Assembly (NCBI GenBank): GCA_025331565.1
Contig: JAFREQ010000156.1
Span: 161,001-225,000 of the forward strand
Reading direction: 5' to 3'
Length of the DNA: 64,000 nucleotides
From: Holacanthus passer
Lineage: Eukaryota > Chordata > Actinopteri > Pomacanthidae
The notes under the pieces are model-generated. The model was not told where the DNA came from. It did not search any database and saw only the letters and a program-made list of their open reading frames with translations. Shown here piece by piece: positions 51,001 through 60,100 of the stretch. A program made the position numbers and the translations under genes. Position 1 is the first letter of the stretch. Every line of letters begins with the position of its first letter.

Positions 51001-52458
51001 AAAATTTCAAGCAGTGACATATTCACATGACATGACTTAATATACCGTCATAATAAGACTCATGTAAATGAAGCTTCATGAATCACTGGCAGTGGTTTTA
51101 GTTTGAGTTTAACCTTCAGGAAAGATACAAACAATTAAAAAATTAAAGAACAATAACTGTGTTTCTGTAGCTGTGTGACCCTTTTCTCCAACACAAGTTA
51201 ACACACACACACACATTATCAGTACTGTGTCACTGGGAGAGCTGGTTTATTATATCTGGGGACTCCAATCGACCAGATACAATCTGCTTCATTTTTTCTT
51301 GTTGAATTGTTCCAAAATTTGCAAACATTTTTTTAAAGAAAAACGTGAAGTATTCAGGTTTGAGCAGGTTGAAGCAGCAGGGAAAGTAGAAACTGCATCA
51401 GACTGAAAGCAGATGAAGTGACATTAGTGGGAAAGTTTGAACGAAGTGAGAAACATCTGTTGTGCTTTTGTTCATAAAATTTATTCTGAGGTCAGTCATA
51501 GAAACACTGTTTTCACATTTCCTTCAGTCCTTGTTCACATTTTCAGTCACATTGTCCTGCAAAAACCTTCAAGAAACGTTCTGTCTCTGTTCTCCTTCTA
51601 AACCACTTCCAGTCTTTTCACTTCCTGTGGTCCATCTGAAATCAATCAGTGTCTCCACCTCGGAGTCCTATCCATCTTTTCACCTGACTCTGAATACAAC
51701 AGCATTTATTGATTATAAATCTATATATTGCTGAAGGTTATCCATAAGTTCGTTGTTTAAATGAGTATTTAAATGAAAACCGTGGTGGTCAACTTTGCTT
51801 TTGTGTATCTGTTCAATATGAACATTTTTCTGATGCATTCAAGACGATCTTTAAATTAACTTCATATGTCGTCTTAAAGCTGCACATGAACATAGTTCAA
51901 ACTACATGAAATTAATGCTCAATATTACGCTGCAAAAACAAATCCTTCAGTTGTTGAATCTGTTGTTTCAACACATTCAAATATTTCTCTTCAGGTTGAT
52001 TTGCATTGAAAATAATTTCTCTCCATCTAATTTTTCTCAGAAAAGGATTTTAAGTCAGAATGAACCGTTTTCATGTCATGTCATCACACTGACGTTTTCA
52101 GTGTGATGACATGATGATTAATCAGTCCTGGTGAGAGTTCATAAATAAATACATAAATAAATTAATAGTTAAACATATGTGTATAATAAAATATGTGTAT
52201 AATGTACCTCAGTCTTTTAATATAAAAGATGACCTGAGGCTTGTGAACAGCAGCTGTTCACAGAAATCTGGTCATCTGAACTTTGAACCAGTTCAAACAA
52301 ACTTCTCAATGTGTTCAGGAACCTTTAGGTGTCTTGAAAAACTGGTCCAGTTCAAAAACCTCATCTTTAGTTTTGAAACATTTTCCTTCTTGTTCTGATC
52401 AGAAACTTGATCCTGAACCCGTTTTTTGGATAAGTTCAGGCAGTTCTCAGGCAGCCGT

Positions 52459-53452
52459 TCAGTCTCGCTGTGTGCACAGCGTCCCGGCCAGCCGGTCCCA
52501 GTGGGTGAAGTAGGGGGCGTAGTTGCACTTGGACTTGAGGTGGTGGAGGTCGTGGTGTCGGGCTCCGCCGTACAGCCCCAGAGGCACCAGGCGGTGGGTG
52601 GCCCAGGGCAGGTCGTAGCCACAGTGGTCCTCCACCGACAGCCAGATGTTGACCAGGAAGAAGAGCAGCTCGGTGAGCGGGTGGCAGCCCAGCAGGACGG
52701 GGGTGGCGGCGGCGAAGAAGCCCAGGCTGAGAGTCTCCCAGGCTCCAGAGAACTCTGTGGTGAGGACGGAGGTAGAGCTGTAGGTGTGGTGCACCTGGAG
52801 GAGGAGGAGGAGGAGAAACAACACAGCTCAGTTTTACAAACAAGAATGAAAATGATTGGATGGATTATTTGAATGTTTGCCTGTGTTTATGGGTCCCGAC
52901 TGTAAACACAGCCATTATTTTATCATCACATGATCAAATTTCAATTACTAGTACTGATATTACTACTGTGAGCTTTGCATTCAGGTTTTCCACCTGTCAC
53001 AGCCGATCTGCCTGAGTCCAGGTACCAACCTTGTGGAAGTTGCGGTAGAGCCACGGCACTTTGTGGTGCAGCAGGTGCCAGACGAAGCTCTGGAAGTCGA
53101 AGAGCAGCAGGCAGACCAACACCTGAGTCAGCAGGTGGGGCAGGGGCGGAGCCTCCTCCGGCAGGTGGACCGGCCTCAGGTACCAGTGCATCACTGTCAG
53201 CGGGAAGATGAAGGCCAGGTGGTTGTAGAGCGTCAGAGCCAGGCAGCTCCGCATCGAGGCCCAGCTGACGGAGCTCTGAGGCTGCAGCTTGTACCTGCGC
53301 ACCAGAGCGCACCTGGAGGACAGAAGGTCCAGGAGCAGGAAGGGCAGGCAGGCCGACAGGTAGGCAGACAAGGAGAAGATAACAGGGAAGAAAGGGGAGT
53401 GCAGGAGGGAGGAGTGTCCCAGGAGGAAGGTCCAGAGAGGCTGCAGCAGCAT
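52459..53452 (-). CDS. ch25h: cholesterol 25-hydroxylase, with one intron
   Basis: Two coding exons, 53452-53030 (141 codons) and 52794-52459 (111 codons plus TGA), give 252 aa against 272 in human. The start MLLQPLWTFLLGH aligns just after the short N-terminal extension of human CH25H. Hydrophobic segments in the first half fit an ER membrane enzyme. The fatty-acid hydroxylase di-iron histidine boxes are present: HLLHH (126-130), HKVHH (140-144) and HHDLHH (221-226); NIWLSVEDH and APYFTHWD are family signatures. The enzyme makes 25-hydroxycholesterol, an antiviral and sterol-regulatory oxysterol. The 235-nt intron (53029-52795) splits the second box; without splicing the frame stops shortly after. 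Human CH25H is intronless. Confidence 0.93.
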
Positions 53453-53499
53453 CCTACCATCGGATGAACCAAGTCTTGACGAGTTTAGTTTGAGAGTCT

Positions 53500-53600
53500 G
53501 AGCTCAAAGGGACAGTTTCATCCTCTCAGCTGCTTTTATCAGCTCAGCCTCTCCCATGCCGCCTGGACTCCACCCATCACGCCCATATAAAGACTCTTCC
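53500..53600 (-). promoter_or_regulatory. ch25h: ch25h core promoter candidate
   Basis: On the minus strand a TATA-like ctgataaaagc (plus 53531-53541) lies about 85 nt upstream of the ATG, which implies a short 5' UTR of roughly 50-60 nt. Other motifs are not distinctive. Confidence 0.4.
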
Positions 53601-54689
53601 TGCTCCGTAAGGAGCGGAAATGAAGAAATGGAAAGTGAGCAGCAGGTTCAGACAAAGTTTGAATGTTACATAAGTGAATTCAGAGAGGAAACAACAAGCT
53701 GCTGCTCAGACCAGAATCTGACAGAAACAAACACAGACCTTCAATTCTCCACTGGTTTCGAGGGTTCTGTCTTTATTTATCTAGAAAAAACCTGGTCACA
53801 CTCAACATCAAATCCAGAATGAGCATATATTTACAAAAATCAATGGTCAAGCGTTGAATATATTTTCAACTTGTGGTGACTAAAGACTGTTCACTCATCC
53901 TTTGTCTTATAAAAAATAAAAATAAAATTTTATTTCCCTGAATATTGTGAGAGAATGATGATAAATTCCAGCTTTGGCCTGGAGTGAACAGTCGAACCTG
54001 TGAGTGGATGTGGTCTGTTACACACCTGTGGTCAGCTCGGTGCCTTCATGGCCTTGTATGTGTCGATGATCTGTGGTTAAAATGTCTAAATAAAAAGGAC
54101 AGTTCTACAGGCTCTGATTGTTTTGATGGCGTCTTGAGACACCTGCTGGTCACTGCTGTGTTCTACATGATTATTCTATATTTAAATACTAAACTTCCAC
54201 TTCAAGCTCAAACTTGAAGCTTGAGTTGTGACTTTTATCCAACGGAAAAACGTGTGAGTTTTCCAAACTGCTCAGCAGAAACAGCTTTCACCATCAGTGG
54301 TTTGGTGAACAGACAGTTTGATACAGGGTGACATGACACAGATGTGAACACATTCTGTAGATCATCCAAAGAACTATCACTGGATATGAACACAAATATT
54401 TGTAAAATAAGAATTCTGTTCCAGTAACACACAAAAAAAACTTGAATGGGAAGAACAAGTTCAACCTTTGAGCACATGAAAACGTATGAAAACTTCAACG
54501 TTAATTTTGTACATACAGCTCCAATGGATATTTTAAGCTTTTATTTTGAAAGCAACACTGGTCTTCCTGCTATTAACTTATCAAAGTTTCACCTGTGATT
54601 TTATTTATCAATATTTTTATAGACTGAATTGATATCATCACACCAGAAGGATTCGTGTTTTTTGTTAGAAATTTTTAAAATTCTGTTTA
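53601..54689. other. intergenic region between ch25h and the noc3l 3' end
   Basis: AT-rich with no recognisable gene. One plus-strand open stretch at 53556-53822 lacks any domain or splice context. Confidence 0.5.
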
Positions 54690-54706
54690 GTGTGTGTCAG
54701 TGCTCG

Positions 54707-54773
<67 letters not shown>

Positions 54774-54804
54774 CTGTGTGTGTGTGTGTGTGTGTCAGTG
54801 CTCG

Positions 54805-54855
<51 letters not shown>

Positions 54856-54895
54856 GTGTGTGTCAGTGCTCGCTCTGTGTGTGTGTTGTGTTAAA
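54690..54895 (+). repeat. (TG)n array with three copies of a noc3l stop-codon segment
   Basis: Long (TG)n runs are interrupted at about 54697, 54796 and 54863 by the same tcagtgctcgctctgtgtg segment. The last copy (54863-54881) encodes the noc3l C-terminus and stop; the other two lie in its 3' UTR or just beyond. Confidence 0.9.
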
Positions 54896-55796
54896 GTCCA
54901 GCTCCGTCTCCTCGGTGGCGTTCAGGACGCTCTCAGCTCGTCTCTGCAGCTCGACGTCCAGCAGCATCTCTCCGACCACAAAACGATCCTGAAACACAAA
55001 AACACAAACAAAGGAAACACTATTGACCAATCTGTGGCTGCAAACATCAGATTGATCAATAATCAGTCTGATTGAGACTTTGTTAAACAATGAATCCTCA
55101 AAGTCTTAAGACTGAGTGTTTTGTACCTTCTTCCTGGAGCCTGGTGGCGCTACAGGGGGGTTAAAGGTCATGTCTCTGACACTGTAGACATGAAACAGCT
55201 CCACCGGAGACCTGGACAGGGAAACACACACACACACACACACAAGTCTCAGATCAAAGACACGCACTTTACACTTAAAGGAGCATTTCACCGTTTCTGC
55301 CAGAGAGGAACTTTCTACTGTCGGCTGCTCCATTAAATATGATCCTGATCGGGATTCAGGACTCTGTGATCTCATGTTTACGTGACAACATTTGTAGCAG
55401 AGAGACCCACTGCATCAAAACGAGCGCTCCTAAGTCCTCCCTCAGTGGCACCAAGAAACAGATGTGTATTAACCCACATGACAAACAGAGGCAGAGAAGC
55501 AGGACACGAGTGTAAACGCAGCTCTCCTCTGGTTTCGACCGAAGCCAACAGACCGAATGTTTTCACTGCGTGACGCCGAGCTGAGGTCGACCACAGTCAC
55601 TGCAGCTCTTTGCTGCTTCTAGTTTAAAGGTGTTTGTACCTGCGGCTGAGCTCCACACTGAGCGCTGCTGATCCTTCACTGGGAGCTCCCTGACACAGGT
55701 GGAGTGCCACCTGCTGCACGACCGGGTGGAAATGTCTCTGAAACACACACAGACTCACGATGTCACAGAGTTTACTGATGTCTGTTTGTATACCTG

Positions 55797-55848
<52 letters not shown>

Positions 55849-55981
55849 CTGCAGTGTGTGGAGCTCCCACAGTGCTGTGTTCTGGGCGTTGCAGTGTTCT
55901 GGTTCGTCCAACTCTGGCAGGTAGAAGCCGCTGCCCTGAACTTCATTATCCAACAGGAAGTCACACTTGGGGAAAGCCTGA

Positions 55982-56024
<43 letters not shown>

Positions 56025-57054
56025 TCCCCATCAATGGTTATTTTTGGGAGTTTTCTTGATGTGAATCGAGGGTCTCAGGACAGTAAAGGGTCAGACCGAC
56101 TCAGTCCAGTCAGTAGCTGCAGCACAGACGCGTTTAGAAAACACCACTGACTCACAGAGTGAAGCTGGTGATTTCCTTCATAGAGTTAGTCTGACTCACA
56201 GTGACACAGAAAGTCTTTTCTAAACATGAGCTGTGACAGCACAGCGAAGAAAGGCAGGTTTTTTGTCTCATCCAGGACCTGGACATTTCCTGTCAATCAC
56301 CTTATTTCAGCTGGAGTCTCCAGGTGAAGAGCAGCTGCGACTGCTGGAAGTTAACCTGAATAATTCTCTCACTCACTCACACACACTCACGTGCATGGCG
56401 GCTCTGTTAGCGGCGAGGATTCCCACGCTGGAATTGGGCAGCACGTGCAGACTGAGCGTGCTAAGTCGCTTGACAAACGCCATCGCCCTCTGCAGGGTCA
56501 CTTGCTTCTTGCGGCGCGTCAGCATGGCGTCCAGGCACTGCAGCACGATGATGATGTCATCATTAGATGCCCCTGAGACAGACAGCAGTTTCAAAGTGTG
56601 AGTGGTGAAATAAAGTGACAGTAATCTGATTACAGTCAGTACAACTAAAAACAGCTAGAGTTGATGGTTAATTTGATTTTGTTGCGACAAAATTAAACGT
56701 TTTAAACATTTCATTAGTGAAGATGTTCAAAGTCATGATGTCATCAGTATGTCTGAGTTGTGTGTGTTTGAATAAAGGTCCATCAGGACGAGTGTTCTAA
56801 TTTGTACATGGAGCTTAAAAAAGTCTGAATAAAGACAGATAGATATATGAACGTGTATATATAATATAATATACGAAGTCAATATAGTGAAATGTTGACG
56901 TGAGTCTCTGACCTGCGTGAAGCTTCAGCAGCAGCTTGTACAGCTGAGAATAGAAGTTGAGCGGGTCGATGTTCAGAACGTCACCTGATTCAAAAACATG
57001 GAGAAACTTTATTAATTCCTGTCATTTTGACACACACGCATGTACGCACTCTCG

Positions 57055-57115
<61 letters not shown>

Positions 57116-60100
57116 TGTCCTGACAGGATGATGAAGATGGTCTGGATGCAGTGGAGACTCTCCCTATTGGTCAGATCCTGCAGAGGTCACATCAATCAAC
57201 CAATCAGACAATCAGTCAGTTCACTAACAGCGGCTTGTCAAGGGGGCGCAGTGAAGGTGAATACTCACTCCTGATTGGATGAGGTTCTGCAGCACATTGA
57301 GCAGGTCATCAAAGAACTCCAGGTTGATCAGGTGAGCAAAACTAACAGGAAGTAACATCACAGTCAGTACAATAGTTCCACTGTGTGTGTGAGTGTGTGT
57401 GTGAGTGTGTGTGTGCCCGTCATACTTGGCCAGTCCCTCCAGTACAGCAGGAAGCAGAACAGACTTCTGAGCCTTCTTCAAAATCCTGAAGTAGATGAGG
57501 AAGACAATGTTCAGGGTCTCTGTGTGCTGAGGAGGAGGAAGAGGAAGGAGGAGGAGTTTAGTTGCTTATTTGTTAAACTTCTAACTTTTCAAATGTATAT
57601 TCTGTCTCTCTGCTTTCAACTCACCAGTTTGATCTTCTTCTCTTTGCTCTCTGAGGCTTCGGCCTCGAGCAGCTCTTTCTCCAACTTCTCCTCAGCCTTC
57701 TTCCACTGCACGCGCACACACACACGCACACACACAGGTGTACAGGTGAGCTCAGTGTCTGTGTGTTTCAGAGTTACATGACTTCAATCTGGTTCATTCA
57801 GACCATGAAGGAGCTCGAGATCCTTGAAACTCTGACAGGCTTCATCCTCCCAAACAAAGAACTACAACATGTTCAGGACAACAGTAATTAAAGTACAAGT
57901 GCTACTTTTCAAAGAAGACGGGCAGAGACTCCGGACCTGACTGGATTTTGGTGTTTGGCGTCTATGGTTCCAAAGAAAACCAGATCTGATGTTTGACTTT
58001 GTGGAACCATCACAGAGCTTCAGTTAAGATCTGCAGAAGAAGATGAGACTGACCTTCCTCTGCATCCTCGACAGGTTCTTCTTCTTCTCTTTGTTGTTCA
58101 TGAACTTCTTCTTTGGTGCCGTGGCCTCTATGTCCTTCTTCATCTCCACCTCCTTTATCCTCAGACTCAGCAGGGTCTTCAGCACCTGTGGGAGGGGGTG
58201 GGGGGGGCTCAGGTCAGGTCTGACATCACAGGTAAACAGCTGACATCACTGGCTGTGTTTTTGATTTGTTACCTCAGGTCTGACGTTGTAGTTGAGGCTC
58301 TTGACGAGGCCAGAAATGACACGCACAGTGGCCAACGAAGCCCCGCCCACTTTGTCCTGCTGGAAGAGCTTCCTGAAGGCGTCACAACACATACCTGACA
58401 CCTGTAACGCAGAGACACCTGAACACATCACAACACATACCTGACACCTGTAACGCAGAGACACCTGAACACATCACAACACATACCTGACACCTGTAAT
58501 GCAGAGACACCCGAACACATCACAACACATACCTGACACCTGTAACGCAGAGACACCTGAACACATCACAACACATACCTGACACCTGTAACGCAGAGAC
58601 ACCCGAACACATCACAACACATACCTGACACCTGTAATGCAGAGACACCTGAACACATCACAACACATACCTGACACCTGTAACGCAGAGACACCTGAAC
58701 ACATCACAACACATACCTGACACCTGTAACACAGAGACACCTGAACACATACCTGACACCTGTAACGCAGAGACACCTGAACACATCACAACACATGTAA
58801 CGCAGAGACACCTGAACACATCACAACACATACCTGACACCTGTAACGCAGAGACACCTGAACACATCACAACACATACCTGACACCTGTAACGCAGAGA
58901 CACCTGAACACATCACAACACATACCTGACACCTGTAACGCAGAGACACCTGAACACATCACAACACATACCTGACACCTGTAATGCAGAGACACCTGAA
59001 CGCGTCACCACACTTGTAACACACACAGAGACATCTGAAGGCATCACGGCTCACCTGCTTGGCTGGGTCGTTCATCAGTGGGACAAGGATGACGATGATG
59101 TTGTTGTGGAAGTTGAAGTGAGGCAGAGCGAGCAACAGCTCACACAGACAACGAATGGCAACTTCAGCGAGGCTGCGATACGACTGGAAACCCACAGTCT
59201 GACTGCGTTTCTTCTTCTTCTGCTTCCAGTCTACAGACGGAGGGTAAACACACTGACATGGATCTTCTGCTCTCATGTTGTTTGTCTGCATTTGTGTGTT
59301 GCTCTGGTTGCGTACCTTTGATGATCTGTTCAAGATCCTCCAGGTAGAACTTGTACTGACTGACTAAGCCTTCTTCAAACTCTCTGAGCTGCTGAGTCTC
59401 CTTCTTCACCTGCAGAACAAACAACCAACCACATGAGAAACATCAAATACAAGAATCAATGGGTTCTTAGGTCTTTTACATTTCTGAAGTCTGGAATATT
59501 TGCCCTGCTGTTTTCGGGAAGTCACTGGTCTAAAGGCTGAAGCACAGAGAGGGAGGCAGCGTGCCCCACTGAGAGGTATTAAAAGATAGAATACTTCATT
59601 TAATTGTGTACAAGATTGAGTAGAAGATGGCTCTGGCTCCCCCTCTGCACAGGAGGACACATTACAACCACGTTAACACCAGCAAGACTGAAGTCGACAC
59701 ATTAAGAATTTAATTTAACTGCCATGTGCATTAACTATGCTGCTTACCTTGGCGGCCTTCTCTTCGGGGGTCAGAGGTCGTATCCTGTAGGTGGGGGCGA
59801 TGTCTTTAAAGATCTCCATCAGCGAAACCATCACCAGCTTCCTGATTGTCACCGCCACACTGGGGTCAGACTCCATCAGCATACCACGCAGCTCCTTCAC
59901 TCGCTTCATCTGATTACACACACACACACACACACACTTCATGGAACAGCTGATACAATGAATAATAATGAAATAAAGTTTCTATGGTTCTGTGTGTCTG
60001 ATTCCAGACCAGCAGTCAGGCTTACGTTACTGTAGGGGTCTGAGACGATGGCTGATCCCAGACTGGCGATGCACAGTTTCTTTTCTTTTATCTTGTGAAC

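Larger units (their letters stand above)
40411..52458. other. 12-kb intergenic region between acta2 and ch25h
   Basis: I find no convincing gene. Open stretches at 41033-41308 (+), 41324-41551 (-) and 41806-42009 (+) have no recognisable domain or splice context. Contents: a LINE reverse-transcriptase relic (42585-42700), repeat copies at 43725-43990 and 46796-47150, microsatellites ((CA)n about 43285-43317 and 43413-43442, (TG)n 44256-44302, (AAG)n about 44408-44441, (CA)n 46571-46625, (GT)n 46738-46760 and 48048-48087, CACG/CA 48847-48890), a GC-rich patch at about 48449-48540, three CTCF-like motifs and a perfect hairpin at 47728-47770. Human FAS would be expected here, but no death domain or TNF-receptor cysteine repeats are seen. 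Confidence 0.5.

Noticed and set aside
54130..54170. CACCTGCTGGTCACTG as a CTCF site
   Set aside because: Its reverse complement lacks the GGC that the core requires after CCAGCAGGTG.
54629..55075. Cys/Val-rich frames of 66-148 codons
   Set aside because: Translations of the (TG)n array at the noc3l 3' end; the true frame is on the minus strand.
58658..58903. Repetitive Cys/Val/Ser frame that resembles a short cysteine-rich protein
   Set aside because: It is the 46-bp minisatellite of noc3l intron 9; the similarity to VSGMCCDAF comes from duplicated exon 10 sequence, and unit length is not a multiple of three.
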